Below, piece by piece: positions 1 to 7,904 of a stretch of 64,000 nucleotides of DNA (positions are counted from its first letter, which is position 1; each line of letters starts with the position of its first letter). The stretch covers positions 1-64,000 of the forward strand of contig NZ_PPFX01000024.1 in the NCBI RefSeq assembly GCF_002898515.1, in the 5' to 3' direction. The stretch comes from Geothermobacter hydrogeniphilus (GTDB lineage: Bacteria > Desulfobacterota > Desulfuromonadia > Desulfuromonadales > Geothermobacteraceae). The notes beneath the pieces were generated by a model. That model searched no databases. It was not told where the DNA came from and worked only from the letters and a program-made list of their open reading frames with translations. Both the position numbers and the translations under genes were made by a program.

Positions 1-102
1 TCAACGCCTCTGCGTTTGACCTGAGGCAGGAGCCCGGTGCGGTAGTTCCGCACGCTGGGATCTGTGCGGGGGGCGCCGGGTAACCGGTGTCCCTACCGCG
101 AC
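1..102 (+). mobile_element. 3' end of a group II intron (domains V and VI)
   Basis: The first hundred bases fold like the end of a bacterial group II intron. A 33-34 nt hairpin opening GAGCCC and closing GGGATC (about 31-63) has a small bulge on its 3' arm and fits domain V. A following G/C-rich hairpin with a short TAA-containing loop fits domain VI, and the sequence ends in CTACCGCGAC, like known 3' splice ends. The intron body and its reverse transcriptase lie outside the window. The 3' exon starts with the terminal repeat of the local MITE-like element. Identification is by structure and sequence pattern only; the exact 3' boundary may be off by one or two bases. Confidence 0.6.
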
Positions 103-164
103 TGAATCAGTGAGCCCGGCCAAACACTTGCATTCTCCATCCAACAGGAACTCACGGATTCAGG
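102..164. repeat. internally deleted copy of the 162-bp MITE-like element
   Basis: This is a 62-63 bp relative of the full elements at 42469, 42844 and 59090. It keeps the left terminal repeat (CTGAATCAGTGAG) and the right part, starting at the CCAA-CACTTGCA segment and ending in the inverted terminal repeat. About 100 bp between them is missing. Its right end abuts the stop codon of the UPF0178 gene, and its left end abuts the group II intron tail. Confidence 0.75.
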
Positions 165-641
165 TCAGGGTGAATGGGTGTTTCCCGGTGCCGGTGACAC
201 CGCCCTGGCCAGGAGCTGGTCGAGGCGGTTGGCAAAGGCCTGGCGGTCGGATTTTTTCAATGGCGGCGGGCCGCCGGTCTCGATGCCGCTGCCGCGCAAC
301 TCGTCGAGCAGGTTGCGCATGCTCAACCGTTCGTGGATGTTGTCCCGGTCGATCACTTCACCGCGCGGTCCGAGAACGTGGACCCGATTGTCGACCAACT
401 GTGCCGCCAGCGGGATGTCGGCGGTAACCACCAGGTCTCCCGCTTCGGCTTCGGCGGCGATGTGCGTGTCCGCGACATCCATCCCGGCCGCGACTCGTAT
501 GGTGGTAATGTGCGGAGATGGCGGCACCTTCAGGGGTTGGTTGGCCACCAGGGTCAGCCTGATCCCGGTTCTTGCCGCGGCGCGGTAGAGGATCTCCTTG
601 ACGCTTTTCGGACAAGCGTCGGCATCGACCCAGATCTGCAT
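165..641 (-). CDS. UPF0178 / YaiI-YqxD family protein (DUF188)
   Basis: A 158-residue protein whose first residues, MQIWVDADACP, are the hallmark of the UPF0178 (DUF188) family. Members have a PIN/NYN-like fold with conserved acidic residues and are suspected but not proven to be nucleases. The start at 641 has an AGGACGG ribosome-binding site just upstream; an in-frame upstream extension lacks family similarity. The gene lies 25 bp downstream of the zinc-finger-like gene on the same strand and is probably co-transcribed with it. Its stop codon touches the end of a mobile repeat, so the insertion may have set the current C-terminus. The role is unknown. Confidence 0.85.
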   Translation of the reverse strand: MQIWVDADACPKSVKEILYRAAARTGIRLTLVANQPLKVPPSPHITTIRVAAGMDVADTHIAAEAEAGDLVVTADIPLAAQLVDNRVHVLGPRGEVIDRDNIHERLSMRNLLDELRGSGIETGGPPPLKKSDRQAFANRLDQLLARAVSPAPGNTHSP

Positions 642-666
642 GTTCAGAATCCGTCCTGATGGCGGC

Positions 667-1071
667 TTATTTGCAGCGCATGGTTTTTCGGCCATCTTCA
701 AACAGGACATCGACTTTGCGCGCGCCGGCGATTCGCTGAACCAGGCCCAGGCCGAAGAGCGGGTGGTTGATCAGGTTGTTGACCCGGTACTCGCCGTCCA
801 TGGAGTAGTCCCTGGCCGCAGCACTGTCCAGGCTGGGACGCAACTCCTCCCATTCCTTGCGTTCGGCAATCCTCGGGTCGACGGGTTTTCGTGTCGCCGG
901 CTTTCTGGGCGCCGTGGGGGGGCGGTACTTGTGCTGCCTGTCGCAGGTGCCGCATTGGACTTTTTCCGGTCCTTCCGTACCCATGATGATGATGGTGTGC
1001 GAGGTGTTTTTCCGGCACTTGGTGCAACGGCCTTCAATCGGATCGCCTGGTGATAGAGCAGTCTCTGACAT
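667..1071 (-). CDS. conserved hypothetical protein with a two-CxxC zinc-finger-like N-terminus
   Basis: A 134-residue protein with CTKC at about residues 16-19 and CGTC at about 40-43, spaced like a zinc ribbon. A basic, proline-rich linker follows, then a C-terminal segment (about 85-134) reading NHPLFGLGLVQRI and VDVLFEDGRKTM. That segment resembles small beta-rich nucleic-acid-associated domains of delta-proteobacterial hypothetical proteins. The start at 1071 is preferred over an ATG six bases upstream because AAGGAAGG sits at normal spacing only from the inner ATG. It is the probable first gene of a two-gene unit with the UPF0178 gene. I do not assign a function; DNA or RNA binding is a guess. 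Confidence 0.75.
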   Translation of the reverse strand: MSETALSPGDPIEGRCTKCRKNTSHTIIIMGTEGPEKVQCGTCDRQHKYRPPTAPRKPATRKPVDPRIAERKEWEELRPSLDSAAARDYSMDGEYRVNNLINHPLFGLGLVQRIAGARKVDVLFEDGRKTMRCK

Positions 1072-1425
1072 GGTCATCCTTCCTTGTAGGGGGAGCAGCA
1101 GAAGGCAAGGGCCGGGCTCGCGGTACCGGCAGGGTCCGTCTGCTTGATTGCCTGAAGGCTGGGCATGATCCAGCCCTTTTCAGCTTGCAGCAGCTCTCGC
1201 GGCTAAGGAAGCGCGCGAGGGCTGTCATGATTGTGAAGGCGTTTCAGGAAGGCGGATGGTTGATCCTGTGCCGTTTTGCCCGGTTGCCCGGACATCCCTG
1301 CGTACATACTCCTACAACCATACACCCTGTCGCGGGCAAAGGAAACCGTGACAGCGGAAAAAACTGGATCTGGCGGGAAGCCGCAGGGCCGGATTGGATC
1401 CGCTGCCGGCCTCCTGCCGGGCGGG
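1072..1425. other. intergenic region with no recognised gene
   Basis: About 350 bp between the 3' end of rhlE and the start of the zinc-finger-like gene. The open frames crossing it lack ribosome-binding sites and family-like sequence. The first part must hold the promoter of the zinc-finger gene, but no convincing -35/-10 pair was seen. Confidence 0.5.
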
Positions 1426-2697
1426 TTACAGGATCCCGCGACGATTTTCCGCGGTGCGTCCCCGTGGGCGTCTGCGGGCCGGTTGCGGACGAGATCCGTT
1501 GCCGGCCGGGGAGCCTTTACGCGGTCGTGCCGCCTGCGGAGACCGGGGGCTCTGTCCGCTGCGGGCAGGCGCGGGAAGCCGGTAGTCGAAGTCCTTTAGC
1601 CTGCGTTGCTCGACCTGTTGGTCGAGAACCTTTTCGATCGCCCGCACCATCGCCCGATCTTCCTCGGTGATCAGAGTGAAAGCGTCGCCGCTGCGGCTGG
1701 CGCGGCCGGTACGGCCGATGCGGTGGATATAGGCTTCAGTGGTGTTGGGAATGTCGAAGTTGATGACGTGTGAAACCTGTGAAACGTCAATACCGCGGGC
1801 GGCGATATCGGTGGCCACCAGGATCTGGACGCTGCCGTCACGAAAGCCGTTGAGGGCCGCCTGGCGTTTGTTCTGGGAAAGGTTACCCTGCAGCGAGGTG
1901 GCCCGGTAGCCGCTTTTGCCGAGTTTCTCGCCGAGGCGCTTGGCGCGATGCTTGGTGCGGGTGAAGACCAGCACCGATTCGGTGTCGGTCTGCTGCAGCA
2001 GTTTGAGCAGCAGGTTGGTCTTGAGATGCTGCGGCACAGGGTAGAGAGCATGACTGACCGTTTCCGCCGGGGCGACGATATCGACCTGCACCCGTTCCGG
2101 GTCGGTGAGGACTTCCTCGGCCAGGTGGCGGATCTCTTTCGGCATGGTGGCGGAGAAGAGCAGGGTCTGTCGTTGGACCGGCAGCGCCTTGATGATCCGT
2201 CGGATGTCGGGCAGAAAGCCCATGTCGAACATCTGGTCCGCCTCGTCGAGGACCAGCATCTGCAACCGGCGCAGGTCGATGGTGCCCTGTTGAATGTGAT
2301 CGAGCAGGCGTCCCGGGCAGGCGACGACGATATCAACCCCCTTTTTCAGTCGGGAGATCTGCGGGTTGATGCCGACACCGCCGTAGATGGTGGTGCTGCG
2401 CAGGCCGCTCTGGTTGCCGAGCAGGCTGAGTGATTCGTGAATCTGCTCGGCCAGTTCGCGGGTCGGGGCAATGACCAGGGCGCGAACCCCGCCGCGTGGT
2501 CCCGTCATCAGGCGATGCAGGATCGGCAGGCCGAAGGCCGCGGTTTTCCCGGTGCCGGTCTGGGCCAGGCCCATGACATCGCGCTGCCGCATGATTTTTG
2601 GAATGGCCTGTGCCTGAATCGGTGTCGGAGTCGTGTAGCCGGCTGCCGTGATGCCGGCGTTGATTTTCGGGTGGAGATTGAAACTGCTGAAATTCAT
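1426..2697 (-). CDS. rhlE: DEAD-box ATP-dependent RNA helicase, RhlE type
   Basis: A 423-residue RNA helicase. Visible motifs in order are the Q-motif region (GYTTPTPIQAQAIP), Walker A AQTGTGKT, PTRELAEQI, DEAD (VLDEADQMFDMGF), SAT (LLFSATMP) and HRIGRTGRA in the second RecA domain. The C-terminal tail (about 365-423) is rich in Arg, Pro and Lys, as in RhlE helicases, which help ribosome assembly and RNA turnover, often in the cold. The start at 2697 has an AAAGGA site seven bases upstream; the open frame runs on for 276 codons without family similarity. The gene has a roughly 180-nt leader with a terminator-like hairpin (see 2779-2805), suggesting transcriptional attenuation. Confidence 0.93.
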   Translation of the reverse strand: MNFSSFNLHPKINAGITAAGYTTPTPIQAQAIPKIMRQRDVMGLAQTGTGKTAAFGLPILHRLMTGPRGGVRALVIAPTRELAEQIHESLSLLGNQSGLRSTTIYGGVGINPQISRLKKGVDIVVACPGRLLDHIQQGTIDLRRLQMLVLDEADQMFDMGFLPDIRRIIKALPVQRQTLLFSATMPKEIRHLAEEVLTDPERVQVDIVAPAETVSHALYPVPQHLKTNLLLKLLQQTDTESVLVFTRTKHRAKRLGEKLGKSGYRATSLQGNLSQNKRQAALNGFRDGSVQILVATDIAARGIDVSQVSHVINFDIPNTTEAYIHRIGRTGRASRSGDAFTLITEEDRAMVRAIEKVLDQQVEQRRLKDFDYRLPAPARSGQSPRSPQAARPRKGSPAGNGSRPQPARRRPRGRTAENRRGIL

Positions 2698-2778
2698 AGG
2701 GTCCTTTTTTGCGGTCCGATACTTGCGGCCGATGGGGACTGTTGCGGGAGAGGGGACGCGGCCGATGACGGCCGGAAT

Positions 2779-2805
2779 GAAAAAAGCCCCGGATGATTCC
2801 GGAGC
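2779..2805 (-). terminator. intrinsic terminator inside the rhlE leader
   Basis: On the minus strand an 8-pair stem with one mismatch (GCtCCGGA / TCCGGgGC, loop ATCA) is followed by TTTTTTC. It lies between the predicted rhlE promoter (2886-2915) and the rhlE start (2697), so it can only act as a leader terminator. An overlapping upstream palindrome, GAAAAGACGTCTCTTC (about 2808-2823), could form a competing structure. Confidence 0.7.
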
Positions 2806-2885
2806 CTGAAGAGACGTCTTTTCAATCCTGGAACAGCGGTATTGGTGTCTCCGCCCTTTTCTTCTGAGGACGCGAAACTTGATAG

Positions 2886-2915
2886 ACAGTATCAGGCATG
2901 GTGGTGAAAAGTCAA
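2886..2915 (-). promoter_or_regulatory. sigma-70 type promoter for rhlE
   Basis: Reading the minus strand, TTGACT (2910-2915) and TACTGT (2886-2891) are separated by 18 bp. The predicted transcript begins near 2879 and runs through the leader terminator before reaching rhlE. Confidence 0.5.
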
Positions 2916-3069
2916 GCGTGCCCCGCTGCCGGGTGGACAGTTCCACCATTTTCATCCGTCTGTTGGAAAGCATATTTTGAACGAATTTTCCATAGAGTCT
3001 GCAAAGGTTGGTCACTTTTTGTGGTTTTTCCATTATTCTGTTCTTTTCTGAAAACCCGTGAGGTATGAC

Positions 3070-4059
3070 ATGAAAAAGTTCTTGGGAACACTCAAAACCC
3101 TCCTGCAGGAGAGCGGTTCCCTTTACCTTGAGTTGCTCAAGGTGATGGTGCCGGTGATGATCCTGGTGCGTCTCGCCGTCGAATTCGGAGCCATTGACCT
3201 GGTGGGTAAAATTGTCGCCCCGGTCATGTCCCTGGTCGGCCTGCCGGGCGAGATGGGCTTTGTCTGGGTGACCGCCTTGCTGGTCAACATCTACGCCGCT
3301 GCCGCGGCGCTGCTGACGCTGTTGCCTTCGGTGCCCCTCAGCATCGCCCAGGCGACGGTCCTCGGCGCGATGATCCTGATCGCCCATTCGCTGCCCGTCG
3401 AGCAGCGTATCGCCCAGAAAGCCGGGGCCGGTTTTCTCTTCACCCTGGTGCTGCGCCTGGCCGCTGCCCTGGTCTATGGCGTCCTGCTCAACCTGGTCTA
3501 CAATGGCTTCGCCGGGATGCAGCAACCGGCACAGGTGGTCTTTCTGCAGCTGACCCCGCCCGCCGCAGACTGGGGGACCTGGGCCCTCACCGGCCTCAAG
3601 TCGCTGTGGTCGATTTTCTGGATTATTACCGTCCTGCTGGCCGGTCTGCGGCTGCTCGACCGGGCCGGCATCACACCGCTGCTGGCCAGGGCCCTGACCC
3701 CGCTGCTGCGCCTGATGGGGATCGGCAGCTCCGCCACCTCGATGACCGTCACCGGAAGCCTGCTGGGGATCTCCTACGGTGGTGCCCTGATTCTCAGGGA
3801 GGTGCGGACCGGAAAGGTCTCAGCCGGGGACGTCTTCCTCTCCCTCTGTTTCATGTGTATCTGCCACAGCCTGATCGAAGACACCCTGTTCGTGATGGCT
3901 TTCGGCGGCCACTGGTCCGGCCTGCTGGTCGGCCGCTTCCTCTTCGCGCTGCTGGTGACCACGCTGCTGGCGCGGATTGTCGTCCGGATGCCGGGTCGGA
4001 CGGTGGAGCGTTTCCTGTTCGGGCGGGCGGCGGCCCTGTCCGGATCCGAAAATCCTTGA
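3070..4059 (+). CDS. membrane protein with nucleoside-recognition (GATE) domains
   Basis: A 329-residue, very hydrophobic protein with about eight predicted membrane segments. It is built from two GATE-like repeats of the type found in spore maturation proteins SpmA/SpmB and nucleoside transporters; the second half carries the conserved small-residue stretch GSLLGISYGGALIL followed by a hydrophobic segment with CFMCICHSLIED. It probably transports or senses a small metabolite; the substrate cannot be read from sequence. ATG at 3070 is chosen over GTG at 3058 because GTGAGG lies seven bases before it. The downstream DMT pseudogene follows by about 32 bp and may once have been co-transcribed. 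Confidence 0.8.
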   Translation: MKKFLGTLKTLLQESGSLYLELLKVMVPVMILVRLAVEFGAIDLVGKIVAPVMSLVGLPGEMGFVWVTALLVNIYAAAAALLTLLPSVPLSIAQATVLGAMILIAHSLPVEQRIAQKAGAGFLFTLVLRLAAALVYGVLLNLVYNGFAGMQQPAQVVFLQLTPPAADWGTWALTGLKSLWSIFWIITVLLAGLRLLDRAGITPLLARALTPLLRLMGIGSSATSMTVTGSLLGISYGGALILREVRTGKVSAGDVFLSLCFMCICHSLIEDTLFVMAFGGHWSGLLVGRFLFALLVTTLLARIVVRMPGRTVERFLFGRAAALSGSENP

Positions 4060-4091
4060 TCTGAACCGATTTTTTTGCCGATGATGACGAT

Positions 4092-4674
4092 ATGAGACAG
4101 GGGATCCTGAAGGCCGACATTCTGCTGCTGATCACCGCCACCATCTGGGGCCTGGCTTTCGTTGCCCAGCGGCTCGGGATGGACTATGTCGGTCCTTTCA
4201 CCTTCAACGCGGTGCGCTTTGCCCTCGGCAGCCTGTCGCTGCTGCCGCTGATCGCAGTGCTGGGCCAGCGCCAGCCGCCGCCGATGCCGGTGGCGCGGAT
4301 CCCGGTCTTCAAGGGCGCGCTGCCGGCCGGGTTGGCCCTCTTTGCCGGCTCCCCCCCTGCAGGTCATCGCTCAGCGCGACGCCCATCCCGCCCACTCGGC
4401 GATCATCATGAGTCTCGAAGGGGTGTTCGCGGCGATTGGCTGCTGGTGGCTGCTGGGCGAAGTCCTCTCTCTGCGCGGCCTGTTCGGCTGCGCCCTGATG
4501 CTGGCCGGGATGATCGTTTTTGGAGCTGTCGATTTTCCTGGGGCGAAGGAAGGATGGTCCGGAACTGGCCGTACCGCTGGCTCCGGCGGAGGACTGATTC
4601 AGGCCGGAGCGATTTGCGTCAGCGCCGCCTCGCGCGCCAGCATCGCCCGCTTGCGGGTCGTGCCCCAGCGGTAG
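4092..4674 (+). pseudogene. EamA/DMT family transporter, internally deleted and frameshifted
   Basis: The first about 85 codons (ATIWGLAFVAQRLGM, FTFNAVRFALGSLSLLPL) match the N-terminal half of a drug/metabolite transporter with EamA domains. At about 4350, in a run of seven C (4350-4356), the sequence jumps to another frame. That frame encodes the last EamA segment (VIAQRDAHPAHSAIIMSLEGVFAAIGCWW and on, ending LMLAGMIVFGA). Roughly 130 residues of the usual 300 are missing and the frame is broken, so no functional transporter can be made. The 3' end overlaps the end of the Ada-like gene on the other strand. Confidence 0.8.
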
Positions 4675-5444
4675 CCGCCGATGCCGCCGCTGCTGCGCAG
4701 CACGCGGTGGCAGGGGATCAGGCAGGCGATCGGGTTGTGCCCCACGGCGGTGCCGACCGCCCGGTGCGCTCCCCGGTGGCCGACGGCCCGGGCCAGGGTG
4801 CCGTAGCTCACGACACGTCCTTCCGGAATCTTCAGCAGCGCCTCCCAGACCTTGAGCTGGAAGTTGGTCCCCTTGAGCAGCAGCCGCAGCGGCTCGTCCT
4901 GCTCCCTGTCGGGTGCTGCAAAAATCCTATCGACCAGAAGCCCGGTTCGTTCCGTATCCTCCGCTAGTTCAGATTGTCGCCACTCTGAACGCAGTTCCTC
5001 GATTGCCTGCCGCCTGCCGTCTTCGACGAAGGAGAGGGCGCAGATGCCGCGTGTGCTGGCGGCGAGCAGGCAGTCGCCGAAGGGGGTGGAATGGAAGCCG
5101 TAGAACAGCTGCAGGTCGCGGCCGAAGCTCTTGTATTCGCCGGGGGTGACCGCCTCGACGCTGACGAACAGGTCGTGCAGCCGCCCCGGCCCGCTCAGGC
5201 CGACCTCGAAGGCCGTCTCCAGCACCGACTCCGAGGCGCGCAGCATCTGCTTGGCATGCTCGACGGTCAGGTACTGCAGGAACCGTTTCGGGCTGACCCC
5301 TGCCCAACTCTTGAACAGGCGTTGAAAGTGAAAGGGGCTGAAGCCGATATGGGCCGCCACCGTTTCGAGGGAGGGTTGCTCGGAGGCATGATCTTCCAGG
5401 AAGCGGATGGCCTGCGCGATGTGCTGATAATCAGGATGGTCCAT
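4599..5444 (-). CDS. AraC-type regulator fused to methylated-DNA-protein-cysteine methyltransferase (Ada-like)
   Basis: A 281-residue repair protein. Residues about 1-105 form an AraC/XylS helix-turn-helix domain (IGFSPFHFQRLFKSWAGVSPKRFLQYL). The C-terminal half is an O6-alkylguanine-DNA alkyltransferase with the acceptor site NPIACLIPCHRV at about 228-240 and GGYRWG after it. The N-terminal zinc/phosphotriester domain of E. coli Ada is absent, so it should accept alkyl groups on its active-site Cys and bind DNA, but may lack the methyl-phosphotriester sensor. It is transcribed away from the interrupted EamA gene at 5605; a perfect inverted repeat lies between them. Confidence 0.9.
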   Translation of the reverse strand: MDHPDYQHIAQAIRFLEDHASEQPSLETVAAHIGFSPFHFQRLFKSWAGVSPKRFLQYLTVEHAKQMLRASESVLETAFEVGLSGPGRLHDLFVSVEAVTPGEYKSFGRDLQLFYGFHSTPFGDCLLAASTRGICALSFVEDGRRQAIEELRSEWRQSELAEDTERTGLLVDRIFAAPDREQDEPLRLLLKGTNFQLKVWEALLKIPEGRVVSYGTLARAVGHRGAHRAVGTAVGHNPIACLIPCHRVLRSSGGIGGYRWGTTRKRAMLAREAALTQIAPA

Positions 5445-5507
5445 CGATCTTCTCCTTCGTCGGAGTTTAACCGAGTCCGGTCAGGATAGACAAGGGAAGG
5501 AAAATGG

Positions 5508-5552
5508 GCCACCCGATTCTTGCTTTTCAGACTTTCGCAAGAATCGGGTGGC
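5508..5552. repeat. perfect 16-bp inverted repeat between divergent genes
   Basis: GCCACCCGATTCTTGC (5508-5523) and its exact reverse complement (5537-5552) are separated by 13 bp. There is no U-tract on either side, so it is unlike an intrinsic terminator. It sits between the divergent Ada-like and EamA starts, about 65 bp from the former and 53 bp from the latter. It may be an operator or an RNA hairpin; no function is assigned. Confidence 0.7.
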
Positions 5553-6330
5553 TGGCCGCTACTCCTGGCATTATTCTGTTGCCGAAATGAAAGGAAGTTG
5601 AGAAATGAACCAGATCAATCGGCGCATGAGGGCTACGGAATGGCTGTTGCTGATCCTCCTCTCCATCCTCTGGGGAGGGTCGTTCTTCTTTGTCGGTGTG
5701 GCGGTGAAGGCGCTGCCGCCCTTCACCCTGGTGCTGCTGCGGGTCGGCCTGGCTGCGCTGGCGTTGCATATCGTCCTGCGCGGGATGGGTTTGCGGATGC
5801 CACGCGATGGCGGAACCTGGGCGGCCTTCTTCGGGATGGGCCTGCTCAACAACATGCTCCCCTTTTCTCTGATCGTCTGGGGGCAATCCCAGATCGCCAG
5901 CGGCCTGGCCTCGATTCTCAACGCCACCACGCCGCTCTTTACCCTGGTGGTGGCGCACTTGCTGACCCGCGATGAACGGCTGAGCGGAGGCAAACTGGCC
6001 GGCATTCTGCTCGGGCTTACCGGCGTGGCGGTGATTATCGGCCCGGAGAGCCTGAAAGGACTCGGCGGCGCGTTGCTGCCGCAGCTGGCGGTGCTCGGCG
6101 CGGCCCTCTCCTACGCCTGCGCCGGGGTCTTCGGCCGCCGTTTCGGACGCATGGGGATCACGCCGTTGCAGACCGCCACCGGGCAGGTGAGCGCCTCGAC
6201 CCTCCTGCTACTGCCGCTGGCGCTGCTGGTCGACCGTCCCTGGCAGCTCGCCGTGCCGGGACCGCCGGTGTGGGGCGCGGTTCTCGGCCTGGCGCTGGTT
6301 TCGACCGCGCTCGCCTACATCATTTATTTC

Positions 6331-7412
6331 CGGTTCTATCCACCAAACAAAGGTGGTCTGTGACGTAATTTGACACAATATCAGTGGATCATGCTCCCCA
6401 AAGGAGGATGATCCATGAATCTCAATCAGTTTCGCAAACGATTTCCCACGGAGGCAGTGGCCCGCAAGTTTTTGGAAAAAGCAATCTGGCCCAATGGCAG
6501 AGTTTGCCCGCACTGTGGTTGTCTGAAATCCTGGCCGATCAGAGGGCGCACAGCCCGACCCGGCCTTTACGAGTGTGGCGGTTGCCATGGCCAGTTTACC
6601 GTGACAACCAAAACACCTTTACACGGCACCAAGTTGCCGTTGCGAACATGGCTGATGGCTCTGTATTTCATGATCAATTCCAGCAAAGGCGTATCATCCG
6701 TATTCCTGGCCAAATGGATCGGAGTTAATCAGAAAACGGCCTGGAAAATCGGCCATGCCATTCGGGCCATGATGGCCGCGCACGGAAATGCTATAGGGCA
6801 ACTGTCTGGAATTGTTGAACTGGACGAAAAATACCTTGGCGGAAAGCCCAGGTTTCAGCGTGGAGTGAAACATCCCAGAGGTAAAGGAACCCGGAAGTCC
6901 TGTGTTCATGTAGCGGTCAGTCGCAAAGGGTTCGCTCGGGCAAGCGTTGTCGACAATGACAGTTACGCAACCCTGGCGCCGCATATCAGGAAGGTTGTCG
7001 CGTCAGACGCTCAACTTATGACAGACCAGCTTCAGACCTATATCGCTATTGGGAAGGACTTCGCCAGTCACGAAAGCGTCCATCATGGTATCAAGGAGTT
7101 CGCTAGGGGTAACGCCCATGTCAATACGGCTGAATCTTTCAACGCAACCCTAGAGAGGGCCAAGCAAGGCGTCTTCCATTACATCAGTCGCCAGCACCTG
7201 CCACGCTACCTTGGCGAAGTTGTCTTCCGGTGGAATAATCGTGACCCCGTGGAGAGGGTACAGCGAAACGGATTGTCAAAGATCATTATGCAAGCCAAAC
7301 CGGTACTTGAACAGTTCGACAACCTGCTCCAATATGCGGTTGGCACACAGCTAAGACGGACTATTTACGGCGGCATCGCCGTTCCACAACCTTTGTTTGG
7401 TGGATAGAACCG
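6331..7412 (+). mobile_element. IS1595-family insertion sequence, complete
   Basis: A 1,082-bp element with perfect 24-bp terminal inverted repeats beginning CGGTTCTATCCACC (6331-6354 and 7389-7412). It is flanked by an 8-bp direct repeat TTTATTTC (6323-6330 and 7413-7420), the duplication size usual for this family. It holds a single transposase gene and splits an EamA transporter gene. Identical ends and an intact transposase indicate a recent insertion. Confidence 0.95.
6415..7407 (+). CDS. IS1595-family (ISXO2-like) DDE transposase
   Basis: A 330-residue transposase. The N-terminus has a zinc-ribbon (CPHCG at about 32-36 and CGGCHGQF at about 53-60), and the catalytic region starts at about 135 with IVELDEKYLGG, the typical first Asp of ISXO2-like enzymes. 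Further acidic/His residues follow (VVDNDSYATL, VHHGIKEFARGNAHVNTAESFN with the NTAE motif). It is full length, with an AAAGGAGG-type site before ATG 6415. The stop lies within the right terminal repeat. Confidence 0.95.
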   Translation: MNLNQFRKRFPTEAVARKFLEKAIWPNGRVCPHCGCLKSWPIRGRTARPGLYECGGCHGQFTVTTKTPLHGTKLPLRTWLMALYFMINSSKGVSSVFLAKWIGVNQKTAWKIGHAIRAMMAAHGNAIGQLSGIVELDEKYLGGKPRFQRGVKHPRGKGTRKSCVHVAVSRKGFARASVVDNDSYATLAPHIRKVVASDAQLMTDQLQTYIAIGKDFASHESVHHGIKEFARGNAHVNTAESFNATLERAKQGVFHYISRQHLPRYLGEVVFRWNNRDPVERVQRNGLSKIIMQAKPVLEQFDNLLQYAVGTQLRRTIYGGIAVPQPLFGG

Positions 7413-7627
7413 TTTATTTCCGCCTGCTCGCCACCGCCGGCGCTACCAACCTGCTACTGGTGACCCTGTTGATCCCGGTCAGCGCCATCCTCCTTGGTGC
7501 GCTCTTCCTCGAGGAACAGTTCGCGGCTACGGATTTCGCCGGCATGGTGCTGATCGGGCTGGGCCTGCTGGGGATTGACGGGCGGCTGGCGGCGCGAATC
7601 CGGTTATCCGGTTCGACCGCATCCTGA

Positions 7628-7904
7628 AGGGGCAGGGGACTGGTTCGAATGATTTTTTGCGGATCTGCTGTACCTCTTCCTCGCTGATGCCGAGGGCGAG
7701 GAGGAAGCCTGAAGTGTGAAGCTGTAAGCGGGGCAAGGGGAATCTGCGTTTTTTTTTGTTTCCAGGTGCCCGATCCCTTGCAACTCGCTGTCTACCTCAA
7801 AAGTTCGGCGGTGACAGGGCTTCATCAGGAGGAGTTGCTAAACTGAAGGACTTGTTGCAGAGTATCTCTCGTCAAGCTGTTTGCAAGTGGAAAGGGAAAA
7901 CCTG
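7628..7904. other. intergenic region, no gene recognised
   Basis: About 280 bp between the EamA remnant and the LysE exporter. Short open frames on the minus strand (one reading LLALGISEEEVQQIRKK) have no start signal and no recognisable family. A long T-run (7750-7758) has no stem before it. Confidence 0.5.

Larger units (their letters stand above)
5605..7627 (+). pseudogene. EamA/DMT family transporter interrupted by an IS1595-family element
   Basis: Codons 5605-6330 encode an N-terminal EamA transporter (LLLILLSILWGGSFFFVGVA, nine or so membrane segments). The frame resumes at 7421 with RLLATAGATNLLLVTLLIPVSAILLGALFLEE to the stop at 7627. Removing the IS and one copy of the 8-bp duplication restores an unbroken 310-residue reading frame, so the gene was intact until the insertion. 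As it stands, translation ends at 6363 inside the IS and yields a truncated protein. The start has AAGGAAG upstream. Confidence 0.92.

Noticed and set aside
7630-7665. GGTTCGAAT, resembling a tRNA T-loop
   Set aside because: No matching acceptor, D or anticodon stems could be drawn around it; no tRNA gene was found anywhere in the window.
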